NCBI GenBank assembly: GCA_015057365.1 | Contig: SVEN01000013.1 | Location: 1 to 55,073 of the forward strand | From: Lachnospiraceae bacterium | Lineage (GTDB): Bacteria > Bacillota > Clostridia > Lachnospirales > Lachnospiraceae | Reading direction: 5' to 3' | DNA length: 55,073 nt | Shown: positions 32,885 through 44,239 of the stretch, piece after piece | Position numbering within the stretch: position 1 is the stretch's first letter | Layout of the letters: each line of letters starts with the position of its first letter | Notes under the pieces: model-generated | Told to the model about the DNA's origin: nothing | The model's database searches: none | The model's input: the letters and a program-made list of their open reading frames with translations, nothing else | Program-made: the position numbers and the translations under genes

Positions 32885-35800
32885 TTAGTCGTAAACACTG
32901 GACCAAATCTTGTAATCTACGTTTGCGTTCTTTCCCTTATACTGGAAAAGCTGGCTCATAGTTACGAACTGATAACCCTGATTCTTTAAGCTCTCGATAA
33001 TGGTCGGAAGCGCCTGAACGGTAGCACTGTTGCCCTGGAAATCGTGAAGCAGGATAATCTGACCATCCTTTACGCCACGAGTTACGGAATTTGCAATCTG
33101 GCTGGAGGAGCTGCTACCATCCCAATCGTTATGCATGGTACCCTGAATGAATGCCATGTCGATTGCGCTGTACATCGTGTTGTTTACAGAGATGTACGGC
33201 GGACGGAAGAACTTCGGAGTCTGTCCGGTGTACTGCTTAATCAGGTTATTGGTCTGATTAATCTCGTTCTGGATAGAACCGTAATCCATTCTGGTCATAT
33301 CGCTATGAGTATAAGAATGGTTTGCAAGCTCATGACCGGAAGCGTTCTGTCTCTCAAGGATAGAACGAGTGTTACCGTTAATGTTCTGACCGATTAAGAA
33401 GAACGTAGCCTTAACATCATATCTGTCAAGGATATCCAATACCTGAGAGGTAGTGGAAGTCGGACCGTCATCAAAGGTTAATGCAACCATCTTTCCGTTC
33501 GGATTGATGGAGCTGCCGCTGTTGCCGGAATTTCCGCCGTTACCTGCATTGCTGCCGTTATCGGTATCTACAGAGCCTGCCGGGCTGATAGTTAAGCTGT
33601 CGATGAAAGCATCCCAGGTACCGTCATCTGCGGTTACCTTTAACTCAACCTTCTGGTTGCCGGTTCCGTGAGATACGTTGGAAATGGTGTACTCAGCGAT
33701 GTTTGCATCACCGTAGTAGAAGGTACCCTTACTCTGGCCACCGATGTACAACTCAACTCTTGCCATGTTGTCACCGTTGGATGCACCTCTTAAGGTGAAG
33801 TCATGAGATCCCTCAGCAAAGTACTGAGTATAGGATACTGCATCGTCGTTTGCATAAAGTGCTACACCGTCAAACGGAGAGCTTACATTACCGGTGTACT
33901 GACCGGACTTGGTCATATCCTCACACTGCTTGGTATTATCGGTAGAACCGGTGTTACCGCCGGAGGTGTTGCCACCACTGGTGTTTCCACCCTGGTTACC
34001 GCCGGAGGTGTTGCCGCCCTGGTTACCGGTGTTACCACCGCTGGTATTGCCACCGGAGGTGTTACCGCCGGAAGTTGCGCCACCGTTGATGGTTAACTTG
34101 TCAATGAATGCATCCCAGGTACCGTCATCTGCGGTTACCTTTAACTCTACCTTCTTGTTACCCGTTCCGGTAGATACGTCCTCAATTACGAAATCTGCTA
34201 CATTTGCATCGCCGTAGTAGAAAGTACCCTTATTCTGGCCGTCGATGAAAAGGTCGACTCTTGCCATGTTATCACCGTTGGATGCACCGGTCAAAGTAAA
34301 GGTGTTGGTTCCGCTGGTGAAGTTCTGGGTATAAGATACTGCATCGTCGTTTGCATATAATGCTACGCCGTTGAACGGGGAGCTTACGTTGCCGGTGTAC
34401 TGACCGGACTTGGTCATCTCCTCACATTCCATGGTTGCACCGGTGTTGGTGGTGCCGCCGGAGGTGTTACCACCCTGGTTGCCGCCGGAGGTGTTGCCAC
34501 CCTGGTTGCCACCGGAGGTGTTTCCGCCCTGGTTGCCGCCGGAGGTGTTGCCACCCTGGTTGCCACCGCTGGTGTTTCCGCCGGAAGCTGCGCCGCCGCT
34601 GATGGTTAACTTGTCAATGAATGCATCCCAGGTACCGTCATCTGCGGTTACCTTTAACTCAACCTTCTTGTTACCGGTTCCGGTAGATACATCCTCGATT
34701 ACATAATCTGCTACATTTGCATCGCCGTAGTAGAAAGTACCCTTATTCTGGCCGTCGATGAAAAGGTCGACTCTTGCCATGTTGTCACCGTTGGATGCAC
34801 CGGTCAAAGTGAAGGTGCTGGTACCGCTGGTGAAGTTCTGGGTATAAGATACTGCGTCGTCGTTTGCGTATAAAGCTACGCCGTTGAACGGAGAACTTAC
34901 GTTGCCGGTGTACTGACCGGACTTGGTCATGTTCTCACATTCCATGGTTGCACCGGTGTTGGTGGTGCCGCCGGAGGTGTTACCGCCCTGGTTTCCGCCG
35001 GAGGTGTTGCCACCCTGGTTGCCGCCCTGATTTCCGCCGGAAGAACTTCCGCCGTTTACGGATACACCGTTACCGCCGATAATAAGTGCATCTGCATATA
35101 AATCCCAGCTGCCCTCATCTGCGGTCATTCTTAATTCAACCTTCTGGTTTCCTGTGCCGGTAGATACATTCTTAATGGTGTATTCTGCTACGTTTGCATC
35201 ACCGAAATAGAACGTACCCTTATTCTGGCCGCCGATATATAAATCAACCTGTGCCAGATTATCTCCGTCGGATGCTCCTCTTAAAGAGAAGTCATGGGTG
35301 CCGGAAGAGAAATTCACAGTTGTGGAAACCGCATCATCATTACCGTAAAGTGCTACGCCGTTGAACGGATTGCTGATGTTTCCGGTATACTGACCGGACT
35401 TGGTCATGCTCTCACATTCAATCTCGGTTCCCTTGTTGGTTCCCGGTGCGCTGCTTGCGCCATCGTTAGAGGAGCTGCCGCCGGAAGAACTTCCGCCGCT
35501 GCTTCCGCTACCGCCTACAGTGATATCGAGCTTGTATACATCTGCCCAACCGCTGGACTGATATCCTTCTACGTTAAATGCTGCCTCGTACATGAGACCC
35601 ATCTTCATTCCCATGCGCTCCCAAGCCTTAAAATGCTCGGTTACGGAAATGCTACCGCTGGTACGCTTGCTCTGACGTACGCTCCAGTACTGCTGGAACG
35701 TGGTGTTACCGTCGATGGACGGCTGATTTACACGAGTGGTCTCGTATACATCATATGTAGCACCGTCTACGGTGATGGTTCCCTTGGAGTTTGCTCCCGG

Positions 35801-36199
35801 CGGACGCCAGGTTCCCCAACAGTCTACAATGTAGTACTCTACAAGCGGATTTCTACACCATCCGTATACACAGAGGTAAGAATTACCGTTCGGCTGGTAG
35901 TCTACACCATAGTTTACAGTAATGTTACCGAGCTGAGAGTAGGTCTTGGTACAATCCCACTTCACGCCCTTACGGAAAAGTACATTTCCGATGTTCTGCC
36001 ACCAACACTCGAAGAGACCGTTGCCCTTCAATGTCATGCTGGTGTCGCCGTAGTCTTTCCACAGCTCATATGCATAGTTACCTTCGTAACCAGTTGCGTT
36101 GTTGTACAATACGGTGGCAGCATCTGCCTTCGTTGCCGGTACAACAACCTGCAAGCATAATACTAATGCAAGCAGTAAACCCTTTAGTTTTTTGCTCAT
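32885..36199 (-). CDS. Multidomain xylanase: GH11, four CBM36, CE4 deacetylase
   Basis: 1104 residues, SD AGGAGGTATTTTTGCA. Signal peptide 1-27 (ATKADA). GH11 spans 28-230, with nucleophile E121 in [10 protein letters not shown] and acid/base E211 in [13 protein letters not shown]. Four CBM36 modules lie at about 258-375, 418-535, 588-705 and 756-873, each with [15 protein letters not shown] and [14 protein letters not shown] ends; CBM36 binds xylan through calcium. Gly/Asn/Gln/Ser/Thr linkers join them. The C-terminal NodB domain (about 900-1095) has TFDDGP, HSYTH (H961, H965), RPPY and LLHD, so it likely removes acetyl groups from xylan. Residues 1-395 match the gene at 43921. Confidence 0.93.
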   Translation of the reverse strand: MSKKLKGLLLALVLCLQVVVPATKADAATVLYNNATGYEGNYAYELWKDYGDTSMTLKGNGLFECWWQNIGNVLFRKGVKWDCTKTYSQLGNITVNYGVDYQPNGNSYLCVYGWCRNPLVEYYIVDCWGTWRPPGANSKGTITVDGATYDVYETTRVNQPSIDGNTTFQQYWSVRQSKRTSGSISVTEHFKAWERMGMKMGLMYEAAFNVEGYQSSGWADVYKLDITVGGSGSSGGSSSGGSSSNDGASSAPGTNKGTEIECESMTKSGQYTGNISNPFNGVALYGNDDAVSTTVNFSSGTHDFSLRGASDGDNLAQVDLYIGGQNKGTFYFGDANVAEYTIKNVSTGTGNQKVELRMTADEGSWDLYADALIIGGNGVSVNGGSSSGGNQGGNQGGNTSGGNQGGNTSGGTTNTGATMECENMTKSGQYTGNVSSPFNGVALYANDDAVSYTQNFTSGTSTFTLTGASNGDNMARVDLFIDGQNKGTFYYGDANVADYVIEDVSTGTGNKKVELKVTADDGTWDAFIDKLTISGGAASGGNTSGGNQGGNTSGGNQGGNTSGGNQGGNTSGGNQGGNTSGGTTNTGATMECEEMTKSGQYTGNVSSPFNGVALYANDDAVSYTQNFTSGTNTFTLTGASNGDNMARVDLFIDGQNKGTFYYGDANVADFVIEDVSTGTGNKKVELKVTADDGTWDAFIDKLTINGGATSGGNTSGGNTSGGNTGNQGGNTSGGNQGGNTSGGNTSGGNTGSTDNTKQCEDMTKSGQYTGNVSSPFDGVALYANDDAVSYTQYFAEGSHDFTLRGASNGDNMARVELYIGGQSKGTFYYGDANIAEYTISNVSHGTGNQKVELKVTADDGTWDAFIDSLTISPAGSVDTDNGSNAGNGGNSGNSGSSINPNGKMVALTFDDGPTSTTSQVLDILDRYDVKATFFLIGQNINGNTRSILERQNASGHELANHSYTHSDMTRMDYGSIQNEINQTNNLIKQYTGQTPKFFRPPYISVNNTMYSAIDMAFIQGTMHNDWDGSSSSSQIANSVTRGVKDGQIILLHDFQGNSATVQALPTIIESLKNQGYQFVTMSQLFQYKGKNANVDYKIWSSVYD
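34441..34590 (-). repeat. Gly-Asn-rich linker repeats in the CE4 xylanase gene
   Basis: Tandem 24-base-like units encode GGNQGGNTS. The same linker DNA occurs at 33950-34070, 34970-35040, 41250-41310, 41690-41820, 42185-42325 and 42710-42770, so these are likely recombination points. Confidence 0.75.
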
Positions 36200-36229
36200 T
36201 GCAAAAATACCTCCTTTCTCGCAAACCCT

Positions 36230-36258
36230 ATATTACCATTTTTTGTACAATTTGTAAA
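36230..36258 (-). promoter_or_regulatory. Promoter of GH11-CE4 gene (shared xylanase type)
   Basis: Minus strand TTTACA, 17 bases, TAATAT. TGTTAAAAAATAC lies directly upstream of the -35; this arrangement is shared by all four xylanase genes. Confidence 0.75.
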
Positions 36259-36259
36259 G

Positions 36260-36447
36260 TATTTTTTAACAAAATTTAAAATAATTGTTCACTTTTTATG
36301 ACAATCATTTCAAAAGTGCACATTTCTGCCTACTATAGACAACAACATGTATAATTATCAAAGCATTATTTCCTTCTTATTTGGCGGTTTTTTTCTGCAT
36401 TTTTTCATACTCTGCATCTTTTTCTTACATTTTTACATAGAAACAAA
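36260..36447. other. A+T-rich spacer upstream of GH11-CE4 promoter
   Basis: No gene or clear structure is seen apart from the promoter on the right-to-left side and the terminator of the next gene at 36448-36475. Confidence 0.6.
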
Positions 36448-36475
36448 GGACGCCGGCCCTTTCGGACCGACGCCC
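36448..36475 (-). terminator. Terminator after second xylanase gene
   Basis: Minus strand 12-bp stem GGGCGTCGGTCC / GGGCCGGCGTCC with a GAAA loop, then TTTGTTTC. Confidence 0.9.
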
Positions 36476-36506
36476 TTTCTATAAATAATTCCTTCTTCCC
36501 TCGAAA

Positions 36507-38138
36507 TTATTTCCAACTCAGATAATCGAGATATGCATCCCACTGACCGTCATCTGCAGTTACCACAAGCTTTATGGTCTGATTTCCGGTTCCGTGAGAC
36601 ACGCCCTTAATGGTGTACTCTGCCGGATACTCATCTCCGAAATAGAAGGTTCCCTTCGTCTGATTACCGATTACCAGATCCACTCTTGCCATCTTTCCAC
36701 AGTTAGACGCACCTCTTAAGGTAAAATCATGAGTGTCATATGCAAAATACTGATTAAAGGATACAGCATCGTCGTTTGCATAAAGTGCAACACCGTCAAA
36801 CGGATTGTTTACATTTCCTGTGTACTTACCGCTCTTGGTCATCTCCTCGCACTGTACCATATTAGTATTTACAGTAGCATCCGGAGCAGTCGTACCGGTA
36901 TTATTTCCGGTGTTGTTGCCGGTATTACCGCCTGCATTGTTTCCGCCGCCTGCATTATTGTTTCCGCCGGAGGTGCTTCCTCCTACGGATACACCGTTAC
37001 CGCCGATGATAAGTGCATCTGCATATGCATCCCAATTGCCGGTGTCTGCGGTCATTCTTAATTCAACCTTCTTGTTACCGGTTCCGGTAGATACATTCTT
37101 AATGGTGTACTCTGCTACGTTTGCATCACCATAATAGAAGGTACCCTTCTTCTCACCGCCGATATATAAATCGATTTCTGCCAACTCGTCACCGCTTGCG
37201 GCTCCTCTTAAGGAGAAGTCATGGGTGCCGGAAGAGAAATTCACCGTGGTAGAAACCGCATCATCATTTCCGTAAAGAGCAACTCCGTCAAACGGATTGC
37301 TGACATTACCGGTATACTGACCGGACTTGGTCATGGTCTCACACTCGATTACGGTACCCTTGTTGGTTCCCGGCGCACTGCTTGCGCTATCTCCGTTTCC
37401 GGAGGAGCTACCGCCGTTGTTGCCACTGTTGTTACCGCCGTTATAGCTTCCGCCAACCGTAATGTCAAGCTTGTATACATCTGCCCAACCGCTACTCTGA
37501 TAGCCTTCTACATTAAATGCTGCCTCGTACATAACACCCATTCTCATGCCCATACGCTCCCAAGCCTTAAAATGCTCGGTTACGGAGATGGTACCGCTGG
37601 TACGCTTATCCTGACGTACGCTCCAGTACTGTTGGAAGGTGGTGTTACCGTCAATGGACGGCTGATTATAACGGGTAGTTTCATATACATCATAAGCTGC
37701 GCCGTCTACATAAATAGTTCCCTTGGAGTTTGCCCCCGGCGGACGCCAGGTTCCCCAACAGTCTACAATATAGTACTCCACGAGCGGATTTCTGCACCAT
37801 CCGTATACACAGAGGTAAGAATTTCCGTTCGGCTGATAATCCACACCATAATTTACGGTAATGTTACCGAGCTGAGAGTAGGTCTTGGTACAATCCCACT
37901 TCACGCCCTTTCGGAATAATACATTTCCGATGTTCTGCCACCAGCACTCAAACAAACCGTTGCCCTTTAACGTCATACTGGTGTCGCCGTAGTCTTTCCA
38001 CAGCTCGTATGCGTAGTTACCTTCGTAACCTGTTGCATTGTTGTACAATACGGTAGCAGCCTCTGCCTTCGCTGCCGGTACAACTACCTGAAGACACAAT
38101 ACTAATGTCAGCAGTAAACCCTTTAACTTTTTGCTCAT
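36507..38138 (-). CDS. Xylanase: GH11 with two CBM36
   Basis: 543 residues from [20 protein letters not shown] (ATG 38138 after AGGAGGTATTTTTGC); upstream frame is promoter. Signal peptide to about 27, GH11 to about 230 with the same two catalytic Glu contexts ([23 protein letters not shown]), then CBM36 modules at about 258-375 and 425-543. The last CBM is a divergent type ([20 protein letters not shown]) shared with the gene at 40114. No esterase is attached. It likely acts on xylan with its three neighbours. Confidence 0.93.
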   Translation of the reverse strand: MSKKLKGLLLTLVLCLQVVVPAAKAEAATVLYNNATGYEGNYAYELWKDYGDTSMTLKGNGLFECWWQNIGNVLFRKGVKWDCTKTYSQLGNITVNYGVDYQPNGNSYLCVYGWCRNPLVEYYIVDCWGTWRPPGANSKGTIYVDGAAYDVYETTRYNQPSIDGNTTFQQYWSVRQDKRTSGTISVTEHFKAWERMGMRMGVMYEAAFNVEGYQSSGWADVYKLDITVGGSYNGGNNSGNNGGSSSGNGDSASSAPGTNKGTVIECETMTKSGQYTGNVSNPFDGVALYGNDDAVSTTVNFSSGTHDFSLRGAASGDELAEIDLYIGGEKKGTFYYGDANVAEYTIKNVSTGTGNKKVELRMTADTGNWDAYADALIIGGNGVSVGGSTSGGNNNAGGGNNAGGNTGNNTGNNTGTTAPDATVNTNMVQCEEMTKSGKYTGNVNNPFDGVALYANDDAVSFNQYFAYDTHDFTLRGASNCGKMARVDLVIGNQTKGTFYFGDEYPAEYTIKGVSHGTGNQTIKLVVTADDGQWDAYLDYLSWK

Positions 38139-38166
38139 GCAAAAATACCTCCTTTCGTGTAGGTCT

Positions 38167-38195
38167 ATCGTACCATTTTTTATGTAATTTGTAAA
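38167..38195 (-). promoter_or_regulatory. Promoter of second xylanase gene
   Basis: Minus strand TTTACA, 17 bases, TACGAT, with TTGTTAAAAAATAC upstream of the -35, as in the other xylanase genes. Confidence 0.7.
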
Positions 38196-38381
38196 GTATT
38201 TTTTAACAAAATATGTTATTTTTGTTACTTTTTCACAAATCATTGGTTCGGCAGCCCTAAAATTACACTATATATAGGCCTTTTCGCCCTTAATTATCAT
38301 ACTTTTATAAAAATAACCAACCTAAAGTAATAAAATCTAGGCCCTGCGACCTAAATTTCACATTCAATGCACCTTTTTTTA

Positions 38382-38432
38382 CGTACAGGCTTCGTGCTTC
38401 GCACTCTGCACGCATGCTCACTTTGATGTACG
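38382..38432 (-). repeat. Short inverted-repeat element D
   Basis: CGTACA/TGTACG arms enclose CGTGC/GCACG. The segment 38407-38424 matches 17 of 18 bases of 32633-32650 in copy C. It lies just after the terminator at 38440-38469, on the same side as copy C lies of its gene. Confidence 0.6.
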
Positions 38433-38439
38433 CAAAGAA

Positions 38440-38469
38440 GGGGCGTCAACCCATTCGGATTGACGCCCC
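38440..38469 (-). terminator. Terminator after third xylanase gene
   Basis: Minus strand GGGGCGTCAA...TTGACGCCCC followed by TTCTTTG. Confidence 0.85.
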
Positions 38470-38503
38470 TTTAAAAATCTTTTTGCTTATTTCATTTAAA
38501 ATC

Positions 38504-40114
38504 TTACCAACTTAAGTAATCAAGATAAGCATCCCAACGACCATCATCTGCCGTTACAATCAACTCGATGGTCTGAACGCCGGTTCCGTGAGATACGTTT
38601 TCGATCGTATACTCAGCCGGATACTGGTCGCCGTAGTAGAAAGTTCCCTTGAACTGGCCGCCGATGTATAAATCAACTCTTGCCATGTTACCACCGTTGG
38701 AAGCACCTCTTAAGGTGAAGTTGTGAGTGCCGTATGCAAAGTACTGATTAAAGGAAACCTTATCGTTATTTGCATATAATGCAACACCGTTAAACGGATT
38801 GTTGATGTTACCGGTATACTGACCGCCCTTGGTCATGTTCTCACACTGCATGCTATTGTTATTGGTATTGCCACCGGAGGTGTTGCCACCCTGATTGCCG
38901 GTGTTACCGCCCTGATTACCGGTATTGCCGCCCTGGTTTCCACCCTGGTTGCCGCCGGAAGAGCTTCCGCCGCCTACGGATACGCCGTTACCGCCGATGA
39001 TAAGTGCATCTGCATATAAATCCCAGTTACCGGTGTCTGCGGTCATTCTTAACTCAACCTTCTTGTTACCGGTTCCGGTAGATACATTCTTAATGGTATA
39101 CTCTGCTACATTTGCATCGCCGTAGTAGAAGGTTCCCTTCTTCTCACCGCCGATATATAAGTCAACTTCTGCCAACTGGTCACCGTTAGATGCTCCTCTT
39201 AAGGAGAAATCGTGAGTACCGGAAGAGAAGTTTACAGTCGTAGATACTGCATCATCATTACCATAAAGTGCAACACCGTTGAACGGATTGCTAACGTTAC
39301 CGGTGTACTGACCGGACTTGGTCATGCTCTCACATTCGATTTCGGTACCCTTGTTGGTGCCCGGTGCGCTGCTGTTGCTGCTACCGCTGTTGCCACCGTT
39401 GTTGCCGCCGTTATTGCCGCCGTAACCGCCGACAGAAATATCAAGCTGGTAAACATCTGCCCAACCGCTGGACTGATAACCCTCAACAGTAAGAGCTGCC
39501 TCATACATGAGACCCATTCTCATACCCATACGCTCCCAAGCCTTAAAATGCTCGGTTACGGAAATGGTACCGCTGGTACGCTTCTGCTGACGTACGCTCC
39601 AGTACTGCTGGAACGTGGTGTTACCGTCGATGGACGGCTGATTGTAACGAGTGGTCTGATATACATCATAAGCAGCACCGTCTACATAGATGGTTCCCTT
39701 GGAGTTTGCTCCCGGCGGACGCCAGGTTCCCCAGCTGTCTACAATGTAGTACTCTACAAGCGGATTTCTGCACCATCCGTATACGCAAAGGTAAGAATTA
39801 CCGTTCGGCTGATAATTTACGCCGTAGTTTACGGTAATGTTACCGAGCTGGGAGTAAGTCTTGGTGCAATCCCACTTAACACCCTTACGGAACAATGCGT
39901 TTCCGATGTTTTCCCACCAACACTCGAACAGGCCGTTGCCGTTCAACGTCATGCTGGTGCTACCATAGTCTTTCCACAACTCGTACGCGAAGTTTCCTTC
40001 GTAGCCGGTTGCGTTGTTGTACAATACGGTTGCCGCGTCTGCTTTTGCAGCCGGAACAACCACCTGAAGGCACAATACTAATGCCAACAGTAAACCCTTT
40101 AGTTTTTTGCTCAT
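38504..40114 (-). CDS. Xylanase: GH11 with two CBM36
   Basis: 536 residues, SD AGGAGGTATTTTTGCA. Same plan as the gene at 38138: signal peptide (to ADA27), GH11 with E in [10 protein letters not shown] and in [13 protein letters not shown], a first CBM36 of the common type, and a divergent last CBM36 ([15 protein letters not shown]). It differs from the other three in reading IVDSWG instead of IVDCWG after the nucleophile, the usual GH11 residue. The linker is rich in GNTGNQG. Confidence 0.93.
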   Translation of the reverse strand: MSKKLKGLLLALVLCLQVVVPAAKADAATVLYNNATGYEGNFAYELWKDYGSTSMTLNGNGLFECWWENIGNALFRKGVKWDCTKTYSQLGNITVNYGVNYQPNGNSYLCVYGWCRNPLVEYYIVDSWGTWRPPGANSKGTIYVDGAAYDVYQTTRYNQPSIDGNTTFQQYWSVRQQKRTSGTISVTEHFKAWERMGMRMGLMYEAALTVEGYQSSGWADVYQLDISVGGYGGNNGGNNGGNSGSSNSSAPGTNKGTEIECESMTKSGQYTGNVSNPFNGVALYGNDDAVSTTVNFSSGTHDFSLRGASNGDQLAEVDLYIGGEKKGTFYYGDANVAEYTIKNVSTGTGNKKVELRMTADTGNWDLYADALIIGGNGVSVGGGSSSGGNQGGNQGGNTGNQGGNTGNQGGNTSGGNTNNNSMQCENMTKGGQYTGNINNPFNGVALYANNDKVSFNQYFAYGTHNFTLRGASNGGNMARVDLYIGGQFKGTFYYGDQYPAEYTIENVSHGTGVQTIELIVTADDGRWDAYLDYLSW

Positions 40115-40141
40115 TGCAAAAATACCTCCTTTCGCAAAACC

Positions 40142-40170
40142 AGATTATCATCTTTTGTGCACTTTGTAAA
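40142..40170 (-). promoter_or_regulatory. Promoter of third xylanase gene
   Basis: Minus strand TTTACA, 17 bases, TAATCT, with GTTAAAAATTAGATTATC ahead of the -35; an extra 8 or so bases separate GTTAAAAA from the -35 compared with the first two genes. Confidence 0.7.
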
Positions 40171-40389
40171 GGATAATCTAATTTTTAACATACTTTTTTG
40201 GTAGTTTTGCACAAAACTTTTTTACAAATTCAGAATCACTTGCGCGTATACTTTACAACTTCTTCCTTTAATCTATATTCTCTTTGATTTATTTTCACAT
40301 CCATACAACTAACAACAAATAATTTCGTAAAATATACATTTTATTGTTATAATAATTTTATATTGAGATATTTACATTTTTAACAGAAA
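40171..40389. other. A+T-rich spacer between xylanase genes 3 and 4
   Basis: Very A+T-rich, without an open frame or repeat that I can support. Confidence 0.6.
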
Positions 40390-40423
40390 GCAGGACTTTC
40401 TTCCCATTGAAAGAAAATCCTGC
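40390..40423 (-). terminator. Terminator after GH11-CE1 gene
   Basis: Minus strand GCAGGATTTTCTTTC...GAAGAAAGTCCTGC then TTTCTGTT. Confidence 0.82.
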
Positions 40424-40438
40424 CTCTCTCATCTTATT

Positions 40439-43400
40439 TTATTTAAAGATTGCCTTACAGAAATTGTATAATCCGTTAGTGATTGCCGGGTCACCGTGAT
40501 CGGAGCCCTGAATCTCCCACCAGTAATGATTTTCACCGTTTCTGGTCAGGATATCGTGATAGGTCTTCGGGAAAGTACCTACTACGCTGTCGGAAGTACC
40601 ACAGCAAATCATAAGTACCTTCGGATCCTGGGCAAACTTAAACTCGCTCTCGGAAATCATACCCTGATGAGCACCGGAGAAATCATTTCCCGGAGTAAGT
40701 CCCGGTGCCGGTGCAATTGCGCCGACATAGCCGATTTGATTCTGAAGCTTATAGCCGATGTAAAGAGACTCTCTGCCTCCCATGGAGAAACCGGTGATAG
40801 CAGTATTTTCTCTGCCCTCGGCAACGGAATAAGTCTTCTTAATATACGGCATCAGGTCATTGGTCAACTCATTAATAAAGTTATCGTATGCCGCAAAGCT
40901 CTGCTGGTCAAATCCGGAAGCCTGATCCATGGTCCTGCTTGCGAAGATGTATGGGAATACCACAATCATTTCCTCTGCCATTCCCTGTGCAATCATATTG
41001 CCGAGCATAATACGGAAACCGGAGTTACCGTCACCGATCAAGAAGGTTTCATCCTGATTGAGACCGTGTAATGCGTACAATACCGGGTACTTTTTGGAAG
41101 AGTCATAGTTCGGAGGAAGAAGAACAATTACATTTCTGTTCTTCGCACAGGTATTGGACCAATACTGGGTCTTCTTAATCTGACCGTACTGTACATTACG
41201 GTTAGTACTCAAAAGCTGGGACGGAGTAGAAGTCTCAATAGTTACAGCAGCAGAGGTGTTGCCACCCTGATTGCCACCCTGATTTCCGCCCTGGTTGCCG
41301 GTGTTACCGCCGGAAGCAGCACCACCGTTGACGGTTAACTTGTCAATGAACGCATCCCAGGTACCGTCATCTGCGGTTACCTTTAATTCTACCTTCTTGT
41401 TTCCCGTTCCGGTAGATACGTTCTCGATTACATAATCTGCTATATTTGCATCGCCGTAGTAGAAAGTACCCTTATTCTGGCCGTCGATGAAAAGATCGAC
41501 TCTTGCCATGTTATCACCGTTGGATGCACCGGTCAAAGTGAAGGTGTTGGTTCCGCTGGTGAAGTTCTGGGTATAAGATACTGCATCGTCGTTTGCATAA
41601 AGTGCTACGCCGCTGAACGGAGAACTTACGTTACCGGTGTACTGACCGGACTTGGTCATGTTCTCACACTGGGTAGTAGTAACGGAAGAACCGGTGTTGC
41701 CGCCGGAGGTGTTGCCACCCTGGTTACCGGTGTTACCACCCTGATTGCCGGTGTTGCCACCGCTAGTGTTGCCGCCGGAAGTATTTCCACCGCTGGTGTT
41801 ACCGCCGGAAGCTGCGCCGCCGCTGATGGTTAACTTATCAACATAAGCATCCCACTGGCCGTTATCGGTAGTTACCTTTAATTCAACCTTCTGGTTGCCG
41901 GTTCCGGTAGATACATTGGAAATCGTAGAATCGGAAGCACTTGTACCACTGAAGGTAAAGGTACCCTTCTTCTGACCGCCAACATATAAATCAACCTGTG
42001 CTCTGTTATTACCGTTGGAAGCGCCTCTTAAAGTAAAGGTGCTGGTTCCGCTGGTGAAGTTCTGAGTATAAGATACTGCGTCATCGTTTGCGTATAAAGC
42101 TACGCCGTTGAACGGAGAGCTTACGTTGCCGGTGTACTGACCGGACTTGGTCATCTCCTCACATTCCATGGTTGCACCGGTATTGGTGGTGCCGCCGGAG
42201 GTGTTACCACCCTGGTTGCCGCCACTGGTGTTGCCACCCTGGTTGCCACCGGAGGTGTTTCCGCCCTGGTTGCCGCCACTGGTGTTGCCACCCTGGTTGC
42301 CACCGCTGGTGTTTCCGCCGGAAGCTGCGCCGCCGCTGATGGTTAACTTGTCAATGAATGCATCCCAGGTACCGTCATCTGCGGTTACCTTTAACTCTAC
42401 CTTCTTGTTACCGGTTCCGGTAGATACATCCTCGATTACATAATCTGCTACATTTGCATCGCCGTAGTAGAAAGTACCCTTATTCTGGCCGTCGATGAAA
42501 AGATCGACTCTTGCCATGTTGTCACCGTTGGATGCACCGGTCAAGGTGAAGGTGCTGGTACCGCTGGTGAAGTTCTGGGTATAAGATACTGCGTCGTCGT
42601 TTGCGTATAAAGCTACGCCGTTGAACGGGGAGCTTACGTTGCCGGTGTACTGACCGGACTTGGTCATGTTCTCACATTCCATGGTTGCACCGGTGTTGGT
42701 GGTGCCGCCGGAGGTGTTACCGCCCTGGTTGCCGCCCTGGTTGCCGCCCTGATTTCCGCCGGAAGAACTTCCGCCGTTTACGGATACACCGTTACCGCCG
42801 ATAATAAGTGCATCTGCATATAAATCCCAGCTGCCCTCATCTGCGGTCATTCTTAATTCAACCTTCTGGTTTCCTGTGCCGGTAGATACATTCTTAATGG
42901 TGTATTCTGCTACGTTTGCATCACCGAAATAGAACGTACCCTTATTCTGGCCGCCGATATATAAATCAACCTGTGCCAGATTATCTCCGTCGGATGCTCC
43001 TCTTAAAGAGAAGTCATGGGTGCCGGAAGAGAAATTCACAGTTGTGGAAACCGCATCATCATTACCGTAAAGTGCTACGCCGTTGAACGGATTGCTGATG
43101 TTTCCGGTATACTGACCGGACTTGGTCATGCTCTCACATTCAATCTCGGTTCCCTTGTTGGTTCCCGGTGCGCTGCTTGCGCCATCGTTAGAGGAGCTGC
43201 CGCCGGAAGAACTTCCGCCGCTGCTTCCGCTACCGCCTACAGTGATATCGAGCTTGTATACATCTGCCCAACCGCTGGACTGATATCCTTCTACGTTAAA
43301 TGCTGCCTCGTACATGAGACCCATCTTCATTCCCATGCGCTCCCAAGCCTTAAAATGCTCGGTTACGGAAATGCTACCGCTGGTACGCTTGCTCTGACGT

Positions 43401-43921
43401 ACGCTCCAGTACTGCTGGAACGTGGTGTTACCGTCGATGGACGGCTGATTTACACGAGTGGTCTCGTATACATCATATGTAGCACCGTCTACGGTGATGG
43501 TTCCCTTGGAGTTTGCTCCCGGCGGACGCCAGGTTCCCCAACAGTCTACAATGTAGTACTCTACAAGCGGATTTCTACACCATCCGTATACACAGAGGTA
43601 AGAATTACCGTTCGGCTGGTAGTCTACACCATAGTTTACAGTAATGTTACCGAGCTGAGAGTAGGTCTTGGTACAATCCCACTTCACGCCCTTACGGAAA
43701 AGTACATTTCCGATGTTCTGCCACCAACACTCGAAGAGACCGTTGCCCTTCAATGTCATGCTGGTGTCGCCGTAGTCTTTCCACAGCTCATATGCATAGT
43801 TACCTTCGTAACCAGTTGCGTTGTTGTACAATACGGTGGCAGCATCTGCCTTCGTTGCCGGTACAACAACCTGCAAGCATAATACTAATGCAAGCAGTAA
43901 ACCCTTTAGTTTTTTGCTCAT
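40439..43921 (-). CDS. Multidomain xylanase: GH11, four CBM36, CE1 esterase
   Basis: 1160 residues from [17 protein letters not shown] (ATG 43921, AGGAGGTATTTTTGCA). GH11 at 28-230 and the first CBM36 are identical to those of the gene at 36199. Three more CBM36 follow; the third is divergent ([17 protein letters not shown] in place of the common [10 protein letters not shown] segment). Residues about 891-1160 form an alpha/beta-hydrolase of the CE1 type: [21 protein letters not shown] with nucleophile Ser1046, Asp near 1111, His1142 in GSDHGDP. It likely cleaves feruloyl or acetyl esters on xylan, removing side groups that block the GH11 enzyme. Confidence 0.93.
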   Translation of the reverse strand: MSKKLKGLLLALVLCLQVVVPATKADAATVLYNNATGYEGNYAYELWKDYGDTSMTLKGNGLFECWWQNIGNVLFRKGVKWDCTKTYSQLGNITVNYGVDYQPNGNSYLCVYGWCRNPLVEYYIVDCWGTWRPPGANSKGTITVDGATYDVYETTRVNQPSIDGNTTFQQYWSVRQSKRTSGSISVTEHFKAWERMGMKMGLMYEAAFNVEGYQSSGWADVYKLDITVGGSGSSGGSSSGGSSSNDGASSAPGTNKGTEIECESMTKSGQYTGNISNPFNGVALYGNDDAVSTTVNFSSGTHDFSLRGASDGDNLAQVDLYIGGQNKGTFYFGDANVAEYTIKNVSTGTGNQKVELRMTADEGSWDLYADALIIGGNGVSVNGGSSSGGNQGGNQGGNQGGNTSGGTTNTGATMECENMTKSGQYTGNVSSPFNGVALYANDDAVSYTQNFTSGTSTFTLTGASNGDNMARVDLFIDGQNKGTFYYGDANVADYVIEDVSTGTGNKKVELKVTADDGTWDAFIDKLTISGGAASGGNTSGGNQGGNTSGGNQGGNTSGGNQGGNTSGGNQGGNTSGGTTNTGATMECEEMTKSGQYTGNVSSPFNGVALYANDDAVSYTQNFTSGTSTFTLRGASNGNNRAQVDLYVGGQKKGTFTFSGTSASDSTISNVSTGTGNQKVELKVTTDNGQWDAYVDKLTISGGAASGGNTSGGNTSGGNTSGGNTGNQGGNTGNQGGNTSGGNTGSSVTTTQCENMTKSGQYTGNVSSPFSGVALYANDDAVSYTQNFTSGTNTFTLTGASNGDNMARVDLFIDGQNKGTFYYGDANIADYVIENVSTGTGNKKVELKVTADDGTWDAFIDKLTVNGGAASGGNTGNQGGNQGGNQGGNTSAAVTIETSTPSQLLSTNRNVQYGQIKKTQYWSNTCAKNRNVIVLLPPNYDSSKKYPVLYALHGLNQDETFLIGDGNSGFRIMLGNMIAQGMAEEMIVVFPYIFASRTMDQASGFDQQSFAAYDNFINELTNDLMPYIKKTYSVAEGRENTAITGFSMGGRESLYIGYKLQNQIGYVGAIAPAPGLTPGNDFSGAHQGMISESEFKFAQDPKVLMICCGTSDSVVGTFPKTYHDILTRNGENHYWWEIQGSDHGDPAITNGLYNFCKAIFK

Positions 43922-43951
43922 TGCAAAAATACCTCCTTTCTCGCAAAAAAT

Positions 43952-43980
43952 AGAATACCATTTTTTGTGCATTTTGTAAA
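43952..43980 (-). promoter_or_regulatory. Promoter of GH11-CE1 gene
   Basis: Minus strand TTTACA, 17 bases, TATTCT, with GTTAAAAAATTGATAATAC ahead of the -35. Confidence 0.7.
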
Positions 43981-44159
43981 GTATTATCAATTTTTTAACA
44001 GTGTTTTTTAGTACTTTTCACCATAGACTTTTGCATTAATTACGTATAAGTTATTCGCAAACTATACAACTTTTCATTATTCTGTCCGTTCATTTATTTC
44101 AGCTATCTAATTATGGTATAATATTTCTTTTACTTATCTCATATTATACAACTCAAAAA

Positions 44160-44194
44160 AGAGACCTTGCATAAATATATTGCGCAGTCTCTTT
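44160..44194 (-). terminator. Terminator after ABC exporter genes
   Basis: Minus strand AAAGAGAC...GTCTCTTTTTT with an inner GCA/GC-rich stem. Confidence 0.8.
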
Positions 44195-44239
44195 CTTTTC
44201 TTGTATATTCTTTTGTTATATTAACGTCATATCATTATA

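Noticed and set aside
34410..34706. Pro-rich + strand frame ([11 protein letters not shown])
   Set aside because: Antisense of the Gly/Asn linker repeats.
35294..36160. Long + strand frames (about 288 codons) opposite the GH11 genes
   Set aside because: They are antisense shadows of the conserved GH11 coding sequence; their identical repeat at 43016-43882 reflects the duplicated DNA, not a second gene.
32885..43921. Prophage or mobile island around the xylanase array
   Set aside because: No integrase, tRNA or attachment repeats are seen near it; base composition is like that of neighbours.
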